A program made the translations under genes and the position numbers. Below are positions 57,640-64,000 of a stretch of 64,000 nucleotides of DNA, piece after piece. The notes below the pieces were generated by a model, which ran no database searches, had not been told where the DNA came from, and worked only from the letters and a program-made list of their open reading frames with translations. The stretch spans positions 93,284-157,283 of the IMG/VR virus record IMGVR_UViG_3300021961_000024. One strand, written 5' to 3'. Every line of letters begins with the position of its first letter. Within the stretch, counting starts at the first letter, position 1. The stretch comes from a virus.

Positions 57640-58406
57640 TTTATCAATTCTGGAATGGAACAGTTCCATATTATGCTATGTGTAGTGCAAAGCAAATTGG
57701 AACTTATGCAAATTATATAGGGGTTGAACACAGGGTCGATCTGAATAAACCATTTTCACATGGATTAAATTCGAATTATATGGATTGTCTCCGCCCGATC
57801 TTCGATCCTGCATTTGAAGATTATGATGATGTTCTGTTCCTCGATATGGATATTTTCCCAACTGTTTTAGCAGATTGTAATATTTTTGAAGAGAATGTAA
57901 AAGGTATTGGAATGGTGCGGGAACCGTTGCAACCGCAATTAAGATTCGAATCGAACGGGCCCATTAATACTGCAGCAGATAAAATGTGGGCTATTAGAGC
58001 TAAACACACTTTCGATATTACAGTACCACTAGATTCAAATCGCAGACCTCTTGTATTTAATTCTGGGGTAGTTTATTATACCAAAGAAGCAAGAGAGGCA
58101 GCCAGATCATGGCCAGAGTATGACGAATATGTTAGATCTATGCAGGGGATGAATCGATTCTATCACCTGGATCAAAACTATCTTGGTGTTATGGTTCATT
58201 CCGGTAAAACTGAATTTACAGAAATGGATATCAAGTGGAATTCCCAAGTACACTATACCGGAGATAAAACGCCGAGAGATGTAATTGATAACCGAGTAGA
58301 TAATACTGTGTTCGTACACGTACAAACTAGACCCCGAGATATCTTAAATGATAATATGATCTACGATATCGTCAACAAACCAGTTAATCAATGGAGACAC
58401 CGGTGA
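57627..58406 (+). CDS. Glycosyltransferase-like protein, GT-A type
   Basis: 259 residues. YDDVLFLDMDIFPT with DxD near 72-74, VFNSGVVYYTKEA, FYHLDQNYLGVM, and VFVHVQTRP. N-terminus LIYQFWNGTVPYYAMCSAKQIGTYANYIGVEHR is shared in outline with genes 54819 and 56965, so these three look like related duplicates. Confidence 0.78.
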   Translation: MRNLIYQFWNGTVPYYAMCSAKQIGTYANYIGVEHRVDLNKPFSHGLNSNYMDCLRPIFDPAFEDYDDVLFLDMDIFPTVLADCNIFEENVKGIGMVREPLQPQLRFESNGPINTAADKMWAIRAKHTFDITVPLDSNRRPLVFNSGVVYYTKEAREAARSWPEYDEYVRSMQGMNRFYHLDQNYLGVMVHSGKTEFTEMDIKWNSQVHYTGDKTPRDVIDNRVDNTVFVHVQTRPRDILNDNMIYDIVNKPVNQWRHR

Positions 58407-59107
58407 ATCGGGTCTACTGGGGAGATATCCCAAATAACTTTGGTGATGTACTAACGGGTAATCTACTAGATCATTTTAACATAAAATTTCAGCATACAAA
58501 CGTCCATGAATATGGTACAATGTATGTGATTGGTTCAATCGCAAGATTGGCTACACCAGGTTCGACTGTGCTCGGATCTGGTATGATTCGTAAAGGAGAA
58601 CATGCAGAACCAACTGCAACATGGAGATTCGTTCGCGGGCCGCACACCCGCTCGAACGTACTCGCGCACGGGGGCGCGTGCCCGGACGTGTACGGGGATC
58701 CGGCATTGTTATTGCCTATGTTCTGCCCCGAAAGTAAAAAGCAACATGAGATAGGATTAGTCCCACATTATGAACACTTTAGCTATTTTAAGTCTAAGTA
58801 TCCTGACCATTATATTATCGATGTGGTTAACAGCGAACCTTTGGAGGTCGCAAAACAAATCACCTCTTGCAAAAGAATTATATCTTCTAGCCTTCATGGT
58901 ATTATCGCTGCACATGCTTATGGCATTCCTGCTGCTCATGTCAGTGGTCCCAGGAAACTACATGGTGATGGATCTAAGTTTGCCGACCACTATGCTGCCA
59001 TGAAAATAGAGCACGTAATTTCTACTGTTGAGAAGCCGATATATAATGATGCAAATCTACCAAACTTACAGGATATAGTAGAGATATTTGAGGAATATTC
59101 ACAATGA
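58391..59107 (+). CDS. Polysaccharide pyruvyl transferase
   Basis: 238 residues (GTG/ATG start region 58391-58403). PNNFGDVLTGNLL, VRGPHTRSN, GDPALLLPMF, IGLVPHYEH, and ISSSLHGIIAAHAYGIPAAHV are the ordered motifs of the PS_pyruv_trans (CsaB/WcaK) family. It would add pyruvate ketal from PEP to a sugar. A CG-rich patch (58630-58703) lies in its RGPHTR region. Confidence 0.9.
   Translation: METPVNRVYWGDIPNNFGDVLTGNLLDHFNIKFQHTNVHEYGTMYVIGSIARLATPGSTVLGSGMIRKGEHAEPTATWRFVRGPHTRSNVLAHGGACPDVYGDPALLLPMFCPESKKQHEIGLVPHYEHFSYFKSKYPDHYIIDVVNSEPLEVAKQITSCKRIISSSLHGIIAAHAYGIPAAHVSGPRKLHGDGSKFADHYAAMKIEHVISTVEKPIYNDANLPNLQDIVEIFEEYSQ
58630..58703 (+). other. CG-rich codon patch in the pyruvyl transferase gene
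   Basis: About 74 bases with very high G+C, codons switching to CGC, GGG, CTC, GCG, CCG, GTG. Two possible RNA hairpins (GTTCG...CGAAC with CGGG/CCCG inside; GCACG/CGTGC). Flanking sequence returns to AT-rich codons at once. Confidence 0.55.
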
Positions 59108-59679
59108 TTAATGCAGAACTTGGTCATGTAACTTCTGTCGAGGAGTTCAATAAAGAGATCCGTAGACAGCAAGAGGAAGCGCATGGCGATGATTACTGTC
59201 TAATCCACGATGCTATACGTAGATATTCTAGAGGTGTCCACAACTATATGGAAATCGGTGTACACCAAGGTGGGACTGCCTCGGTTGCTCTATTAGAAAA
59301 ATTTAAACGTATCCAATTGGTTGATATCGATTTTTCCCGTTATAATAAGTTTCTTAAACCGCTGGCGGAATCTTATGCGGCAGAAAATAATATCGAATTG
59401 GTAACTAGACAAACCGATGGAAGAACCATTGCTTCTCTCGGTTGGTCTGATATGTTGGTTATCGATTCTTATCATCATGCTTCCCATATGATAAAAGAAC
59501 TCGATTTACACGGCGGAACTGTTAGGAAATATATTATTGCGCATGATACGACTATTGTTAACGGTAGACCAGATGATCAGTTGTTTAGGTGTCTTCGGGA
59601 CTGGGGTGAAGCCAATGGATGGAAAATCGTAGAGCACTGCATTAAAAACGTAGGCTATACCGTTATTAAAAGGGGTTAA
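59104..59679 (+). CDS. Class I methyltransferase-fold protein (cephalosporin-hydroxylase/Methyltransf_24-like)
   Basis: 191 residues. NYMEIGVHQGGTASVALLEKF is motif I, IQLVDIDFSRYNKFL motif II, WSDMLVIDSYHHASHMIKEL motif IV, YIIAHDTTIV. Such proteins often modify polysaccharides. Overlap of four bases with the pyruvyl transferase. Confidence 0.72.
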   Translation: MINAELGHVTSVEEFNKEIRRQQEEAHGDDYCLIHDAIRRYSRGVHNYMEIGVHQGGTASVALLEKFKRIQLVDIDFSRYNKFLKPLAESYAAENNIELVTRQTDGRTIASLGWSDMLVIDSYHHASHMIKELDLHGGTVRKYIIAHDTTIVNGRPDDQLFRCLRDWGEANGWKIVEHCIKNVGYTVIKRG

Positions 59680-59680
59680 T

Positions 59681-60643
59681 ATGAAAATCGCAATCACTGG
59701 CATCGCCGGATTTATTGGTTATCATACTGCACTACATTTTGCTAGAATGGGTCACCAGGTTCACGGATTCGATAATTATAACCCTTACTATGATCCCAAT
59801 CTAAAGTTCGATCGTATGGGTGAACTAAGAGCCCAAGCTAGAATCGAAGTAGCTACTATCGATTTAAATAGTAGTAAGGTACACGAATATCTTCATAAGC
59901 TTAAGCCAGACCTTGTTATACATCTTGCTGCATCAGCAGGTGTTAGGGTATCCTTAGAAGAGCCTATCGCTTATATTGATAATAATATTAAAGGTACGCA
60001 GAATCTTATTAATGCCTGTGAACGAGCAGGAATTGAAAATGTAATCTATGCATCTACGTCTTGTGTTATGCAAGGTTGTCCTGTGCCTTGGACTGAAGAT
60101 ATGATGGCTAAGAATCACCTGAGTCCTTACGGTTACACCAAAGCCTGTAACGAACAACAGTTCCACGTTTCTAAAATTAAAAATACGGTTGGTCTTCGGT
60201 TCTTTACTGTCTATGGACCTTGGGGTAGACCGGACATGGCTTTATTCACTTTTACCGAAAAGATGATTTACAACCAACCAATTACGGTGTACAATAATGG
60301 CGATATGAAACGAGATTTTACCTATGTTGATGACATTGTTCAGGGGATCTATTTGGTATCACAAAATATGACAGAACGTGACATTTATAACATTGGTTAT
60401 GGAAAACAAGTAGATCTTATGGATTTCATTCATGAGATTGAATCGAATCTTGGTAATGGTAAAGCAGAATATGATTTTCAACCTGCCCATCCAGCTGATG
60501 CAAAAGAAACTTGGAGTGATACAACTAAGCTACAAAAACTTGGATATAAGCCAACTACTCCGATTAGTGTTGGCGTCAAAAACTTTGTAGATTGGTACAA
60601 GGAATATTATCATGAAACACTACGCAATAGTTCTACAGGGTAA
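59681..60643 (+). CDS. NAD-dependent sugar epimerase (UDP-glucuronate 4-epimerase-like)
   Basis: 320 residues. Rossmann GIAGFIGYHTALHF, LVIHLAASAGV, catalytic SPYGYTKA (YxxxK), and FFTVYGPWGRPDMALFTF with RDFTYVDDIV downstream, the segment order of CapI/GAE-type UDP-GlcA 4-epimerases. It could supply UDP-galacturonate from UDP-glucuronate made by the dehydrogenase-like gene 11823. Confidence 0.92.
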   Translation: MKIAITGIAGFIGYHTALHFARMGHQVHGFDNYNPYYDPNLKFDRMGELRAQARIEVATIDLNSSKVHEYLHKLKPDLVIHLAASAGVRVSLEEPIAYIDNNIKGTQNLINACERAGIENVIYASTSCVMQGCPVPWTEDMMAKNHLSPYGYTKACNEQQFHVSKIKNTVGLRFFTVYGPWGRPDMALFTFTEKMIYNQPITVYNNGDMKRDFTYVDDIVQGIYLVSQNMTERDIYNIGYGKQVDLMDFIHEIESNLGNGKAEYDFQPAHPADAKETWSDTTKLQKLGYKPTTPISVGVKNFVDWYKEYYHETLRNSSTG

Positions 60644-61289
60644 TACTGTATCTGAAGACGCTTATCGTAGGCTTCAGTCGAGTACTACCCAAACCATTAT
60701 GCGGTTTGATGCGGTCACCCCGGATCAAGTTGACGGTCTGCTTACTATGTTTGAGATCCAATGGAACTATCCATGGGATCAACCAGTCCTTGATATCGCT
60801 ACTGGATTAAACAAATCCCCCTATCCTACTAAGAATAGAAAAGCTCGCATTGCCTGTGCTCTTAGCCATTACACTCTATGGCAAATGTGTTCGGCTCTTA
60901 ACGAGCCAATTGTTATTCTAGAACATGATGCCATATTTCTAAAAGATATCGACTTCAATCCGAATGATGCACCATATGATGTAATCGGGATTAATGATCC
61001 TAGAGGTGCCACCCGTCGATCTGCTGATTACCATAATAAGATTCAATTGTCTGGTGGTAGATTCCTACAAGTACCATGGATTGATGACCAAAAAGTTCCT
61101 CAAGGTCTTGCAGGTAACTCTGCATATATAATTAAACCACAAGGAGCTAAGAATCTAAAGGCTCTTGTAAAAGGCTGTGGCCTCTGGCCTAATGATGCTA
61201 TTATGTGTCGACAGCTTATTCCAAATATCGGTGTAACCAAAACATATTACACGAAGGTGCAAGGCACACGGAGTACTACAACCCAATGA
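60612..61289 (+). CDS. Family 25 (LPS) glycosyltransferase-like protein
   Basis: 225 residues. GT25 features: RKARIACALSHYTLWQM, EPIVILEHDAIFLKD, YDVIGINDPRG, QGLAGNSAYIIKPQGAKNL. GT25 enzymes add galactose or related sugars to LPS oligosaccharides. Start overlaps the epimerase by 32 bases. Confidence 0.85.
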   Translation: MKHYAIVLQGNTVSEDAYRRLQSSTTQTIMRFDAVTPDQVDGLLTMFEIQWNYPWDQPVLDIATGLNKSPYPTKNRKARIACALSHYTLWQMCSALNEPIVILEHDAIFLKDIDFNPNDAPYDVIGINDPRGATRRSADYHNKIQLSGGRFLQVPWIDDQKVPQGLAGNSAYIIKPQGAKNLKALVKGCGLWPNDAIMCRQLIPNIGVTKTYYTKVQGTRSTTTQ

Positions 61290-61927
61290 AAGCATTCGTA
61301 ATTACAATTATGGACAACGAAAAGTCAGTACAAGTTGCTGACCGTTGCATTCGCTCTGGAAAGAACTTTGGATTAGATATCCATAAGTTCTCAGCCATTA
61401 CGCCTAAATCCAATATCATTCAGATGATGATGGATGAAGGTATCAATCCGAATGGATTCGAAGAAGTATATTCTAGAACTGATAATTGTAAGGCAGCATT
61501 CCTTTCCCATTATCTTCTGTGGAAAAGGGCATTGATTAGCACAGAGGATATTTTAATCTTTGAGCACGATGCAGTCATTCGATCTGAGATTCCGTCAGTT
61601 CCATTCAACGGATGCATTTCTTATGGCAAACCTTCTTATGGTAAGTTTAATACCCCATCTTTCTTAGGTGCTGGACCTCTTACTAGTAAACCGTATTTTC
61701 CTGGCGCTCATGCTTATAAAGTATCCCCTGCAGGTGCTTCACAGTTAATCGAAAAGGCCAAAACTGAAGCTGGTCCCACAGATGTGTTTTTAAGGCTGGA
61801 TCGATTCAACTGGCTTCAGGAATATTATCCGTGGCCGGTAGAAGCTAGAGATACGTTCACGACTATCCAGAATGAGCGTGGATGCTTAGCTAAACATAAT
61901 TATGGGGTTGCCTATGAAATTATCTAA
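61286..61927 (+). CDS. Family 25 (LPS) glycosyltransferase-like protein
   Basis: 213 residues from ATG 61286. NCKAAFLSHYLLWKRAL, ILIFEHDAVIRS, FPGAHAYKVSPAGASQLIEKAK match the gene just upstream, so the two are likely tandem duplicates that have diverged. Overlaps both neighbours. Confidence 0.82.
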   Translation: MKAFVITIMDNEKSVQVADRCIRSGKNFGLDIHKFSAITPKSNIIQMMMDEGINPNGFEEVYSRTDNCKAAFLSHYLLWKRALISTEDILIFEHDAVIRSEIPSVPFNGCISYGKPSYGKFNTPSFLGAGPLTSKPYFPGAHAYKVSPAGASQLIEKAKTEAGPTDVFLRLDRFNWLQEYYPWPVEARDTFTTIQNERGCLAKHNYGVAYEII

Positions 61928-62522
61928 TCTATTCATTACTGGCTGTGATAGTAATACCAGATGGCAGCTAGAATGGTTTAAGCAAAGATTCTATGATTGC
62001 ATGCCAACTGCTGAACTGCACGTATTCGACTTTGATGTATTTCTTAAACAGACTAAAGGATGGTTTAAGAAACCCGGCGCGATGTTCGAAGCAGCAAAGA
62101 TGGCTGAAAATGTTTGTTGGTTAGATACGGATTGTGAAATTCGATCAGACATTAGCGATATTTGGAACTACTGTGAGCCAAATAAATTAGCGATGGTGGA
62201 AGACAAACCTTGGTCAACTCGTCGAGGAGAGAAATGGCACAATAGCGGAGTAGTAGCTTTTAAAGGAGGCGCACCAACTATTCTATCTGAATGGACCCAG
62301 ACATGTATTAGTAATCCACAGGTAGGTGATCAAGAGGTATTACATGAAATGGTTAAGGATGGAATGAGACGTATGGTTCATATTACGGATTTACCAAGAT
62401 CTTATAATACCCTTAGAATTGATCTTATAGATAAGACTGCTCCTAAGAATATTAAGGTTATGCATTGGACCGGAGCAAAAGGTAAAATTCAAATTAAAGA
62501 GATGATTCAGAATGGCGAATAA
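61914..62522 (+). CDS. Glycosyltransferase-like protein, GT-A type
   Basis: 202 residues from ATG 61914. MAENVCWLDTDCEIRSDISDIW has DxD near 76-78, KWHNSGVVAFKGG and GDQEVLHEMV follow, and VMHWTGAKG closes. Resembles small DxD glycosyltransferases. Overlaps neighbours by 11-14 bases. Confidence 0.78.
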   Translation: MKLSNLFITGCDSNTRWQLEWFKQRFYDCMPTAELHVFDFDVFLKQTKGWFKKPGAMFEAAKMAENVCWLDTDCEIRSDISDIWNYCEPNKLAMVEDKPWSTRRGEKWHNSGVVAFKGGAPTILSEWTQTCISNPQVGDQEVLHEMVKDGMRRMVHITDLPRSYNTLRIDLIDKTAPKNIKVMHWTGAKGKIQIKEMIQNGE

Positions 62523-63129
62523 GATAAATATTATTGGTAATGGTAAAAGCTCTGTCTTATACCAGCAATCTGATCGAAAAGGAACTACCTACACTTGTAA
62601 CTTACCGTCATACAATATCCCAGAAGCTAAAGCCACTTTCATGGTTGACTTCAAAATGATGAATGCTATCAATGAAGGCAGCGTGCAGATTCCGGGAGAA
62701 TGGATCGTCGGATTTAGACCCAAGAAATGGTGTGAAATGCGCCCCGCTTTCTATATGAAGTATGCGCCACAGATCAAGGAATTTTTTACCGATCTCCCTC
62801 CTTATGTAGCAAATTATACTGATTTTAACTGTGGACACATGGCCGCTTATTACGTCTGTAAAAAGCTTAAACCCGAAGAAATCCACATGTTCGGATTCGA
62901 TTCTATTTTCGACTTCGATCTATATAGTGGAACTGACTTCTATCTTGGATCTGACCGTACGGCCCAAAACAATACAAGGTTAACGAATAACTGGCGACCT
63001 ATTTGGGTTCATATGATGAATGAATTCAAAAATATTAAGTTTGTACTTTACCACTTCCATGACAATGCAAAGATCAAATTGCCTAGCAACTGTGAGGTCG
63101 TCGTTGTTCCCAAAGGAAAGAAAAAATGA
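62512..63129 (+). CDS. Putative glycosyltransferase, DUF115/sialyltransferase-like
   Basis: 205 residues. KINIIGNGKSSVL near 4-16 resembles the GNGPS loop of DUF115-like Rossmann glycosyltransferases; MFGFDSIFDFDLYSG near 127-141 is the second signature. No DxD. End is basic. Assignment is tentative. Confidence 0.55.
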   Translation: MANKINIIGNGKSSVLYQQSDRKGTTYTCNLPSYNIPEAKATFMVDFKMMNAINEGSVQIPGEWIVGFRPKKWCEMRPAFYMKYAPQIKEFFTDLPPYVANYTDFNCGHMAAYYVCKKLKPEEIHMFGFDSIFDFDLYSGTDFYLGSDRTAQNNTRLTNNWRPIWVHMMNEFKNIKFVLYHFHDNAKIKLPSNCEVVVVPKGKKK

Positions 63130-63536
63130 TGTCTCTAACATCAGAGCTACTAGACGATGAATGTCTAGACTGCTGTGATACTAATCCAAATCTAATGATA
63201 CCTTGGTATCTCATGGCAGCATACGCATATTATGTAGAAGATAGCCCAATCCTTACAGATCATATGTTTGATCATCTGGCTAAAAGAATGTTAAAGGATT
63301 GGGATAAACTTACACACTTTCACAAAACTTATCTCAACGAAGATATGCTTGAGGCAGGAACATTTATAGGACAATATCCTTCTCGGGTTCAAGGTGGACT
63401 TGCCCAATTGCGTCATACCTATCAGGGCGGGGATGGAAGAAAGCCTTTACCTGGTGCAGATAAGCATAAAAGAAAAAAATCCAAAAAAAATGAAAAAAAG
63501 TTGGGGGAGGGGGATTTACAAAGCTTCTTTGAATGA
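63126..63536 (+). CDS. Small protein with LigA Ia-like segment and clamp-binding-like tail
   Basis: 136 residues (second ATG next). AAYAYYVEDSPILTDHMFDHLAKRML resembles the NMN-binding Ia domain of NAD-dependent DNA ligase (YYxxDxPxxxDxxYDxL). The Lys-rich linker ends DLQSFFE, like the gp43 tail LEDFFG, a sliding-clamp-binding peptide. No ligase catalytic domain is present. The G-run promoter for the next gene lies inside its last codons. Confidence 0.6.
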   Translation: MMSLTSELLDDECLDCCDTNPNLMIPWYLMAAYAYYVEDSPILTDHMFDHLAKRMLKDWDKLTHFHKTYLNEDMLEAGTFIGQYPSRVQGGLAQLRHTYQGGDGRKPLPGADKHKRKKSKKNEKKLGEGDLQSFFE

Positions 63537-63543
63537 TTATATT
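63515..63543 (+). promoter_or_regulatory. G-run/TTTACA promoter with conserved leader
   Basis: GGGGGAGGGGGA, TTTACA (63515-63520), 17 bases, TATATT (63538-63543), ACTACTATCAACAAGAGGAT leader; it overlaps the end of the upstream gene. Confidence 0.8.
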
Positions 63544-63570
63544 ACTACTATCAACAAGAGGATATACATC

Positions 63571-63753
63571 ATGAACGGCTTTGATATTCAATCTGCTCTC
63601 GAAGTTGCTAACACCCTCCGCAGCATGCAGCGCCGGGCTCATAACTTTGCTCATGACCGTGACCGGATTCTGACCGAGATCGGCTACATGGCCGAGAACT
63701 ATGAGAAGCTCGCTGATCGGATCGAAAAACTTATGGAAGAGGAGGCAGCATAA
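63571..63753 (+). CDS. Hypothetical small helical protein
   Basis: 60 residues, helical coiled (ALEVANTLRSMQRRAHNFAHDRDRILTEIG). First gene behind a strong early-type promoter. One-base overlap with the next ATG. Confidence 0.65.
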   Translation: MNGFDIQSALEVANTLRSMQRRAHNFAHDRDRILTEIGYMAENYEKLADRIEKLMEEEAA

Positions 63754-63848
63754 TGGGTGCTGTAGTTGGATGTACGGTGTTTTTCGTAGTATTGGTAGTT
63801 ATGACCTTCATCGTTGAAAATGTAATGGGATACGGTAAAGATGACTGA
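63753..63848 (+). CDS. Very small single-span membrane protein
   Basis: 31 residues with one hydrophobic helix (CTVFFVVLVVMTFIV) and a short charged tail. GGAGG at 63740-63744 supports it. Overlaps the next start by 8 bases. Confidence 0.5.
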   Translation: MGAVVGCTVFFVVLVVMTFIVENVMGYGKDD

Positions 63849-63972
63849 ATTCGAGCAAGATATCGCAAACCTAGCTTTCGAATCTGGACTGACAATTGAA
63901 GAATGGTGGGACAACTACATAAATAGTTGCACCATGTCAGAACCCGTAGACGGAATGGAGATTATCGAATGA
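63841..63972 (+). CDS. Small acidic hypothetical protein
   Basis: 43 residues (MTEFEQDIANLAFESGLTIEEWW...), acidic. The stop overlaps the next ATG by four bases. Confidence 0.5.
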   Translation: MTEFEQDIANLAFESGLTIEEWWDNYINSCTMSEPVDGMEIIE

Positions 63973-64000
63973 AAAAGCTAATCCTTGCTGCAGCAATGGC
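63969..64000 (+). CDS. Signal-peptide protein, truncated by window end
   Basis: Starts MKKLILAAAM in an ATGA overlap with the previous stop; the hydrophobic Ala/Leu run suggests a signal peptide. Only ten codons are visible. Confidence 0.5.
   Translation, partial: MKKLILAAAM

Noticed and set aside
1-64000. tRNA genes or a CRISPR array
   Set aside because: No convincing cloverleaf outside the tmRNA and no regularly spaced direct repeats were seen by eye; a scanner such as tRNAscan-SE was not run.

Overview
The window is a contiguous piece of a T4-like myovirus genome from an AT-rich, probably marine phage. Evidence is a B-family DNA polymerase (gp43-like), UvsX, a gp41-like helicase, an RNase H (T4 rnh-like), class I ribonucleotide reductase, ThyX, PhoH and glutaredoxin. 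Genes are packed head to tail, often with 4-nt or 1-nt start/stop overlaps. The host is probably an alphaproteobacterium: the phage carries a circularly permuted, two-piece tmRNA with an ANDNFAPLALAA tag, and a DUF1127 protein typical of that class. No photosynthesis gene is seen. Both ends are cut: an open frame starts at the left edge and a signal-peptide gene runs off the right edge.

Layout. 1-17.4 kb: replication and nucleotide metabolism (polymerase, MazG-like, primase-like protein, UvsX, helicase, ThyX, dCMP deaminase, dCMP-hydroxymethylase-like enzyme), interleaved with sugar-nucleotide genes (KdsA, KdsB, phosphomannomutase, cytidylyltransferase, UDP-sugar dehydrogenase), an asparagine-synthase-like amidotransferase and an A-type Fe-S carrier. 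17.4-23.0 kb: SleB-like lysin, P-loop kinase, the tmRNA, then membrane, outer-membrane and secreted proteins, including a pilin-like/chaperone-like pair, under T4-type late promoters. 23.0-32.6 kb: an accessory island with a desaturase, a PLP enzyme, six 2-oxoglutarate/Fe(II)-type oxygenases, methyltransferases, glycosyltransferase-like proteins, an SGNH hydrolase and a QueC-like PP-loop protein. Five to six of its genes run on the minus strand, the main block of opposite-strand coding here. 32.6-35.7 kb: small early genes behind a repeated strong promoter. 35.7-46.0 kb: probable virion and virion-internal proteins, several starting with a motif like the T4 capsid-targeting sequence, then spanins. 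46.0-54.8 kb: NrdB/NrdA, RNase H, NifU-like protein, PhoH, glutaredoxin, phosphatase. 54.8-63.1 kb: a glycan cluster of about seven glycosyltransferases, a sulfotransferase, a pyruvyl transferase, an epimerase, a methyltransferase and an SGNH hydrolase. 63.1-64 kb: small early genes again.

How it fits together. The Kdo, mannose and uronate precursor genes and the downstream transferases could together make or remodel an acidic surface glycan (Kdo, uronate, pyruvate, sulfate). The nucleotide genes support phage DNA synthesis and possibly cytosine modification. Transcription appears to use a recurring sigma70-like promoter (G-run, TTTACA, 17 nt, TATATT) with a conserved leader, plus TATAAATA late promoters. 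Functions are inferred from motifs read by eye; no database search was run.
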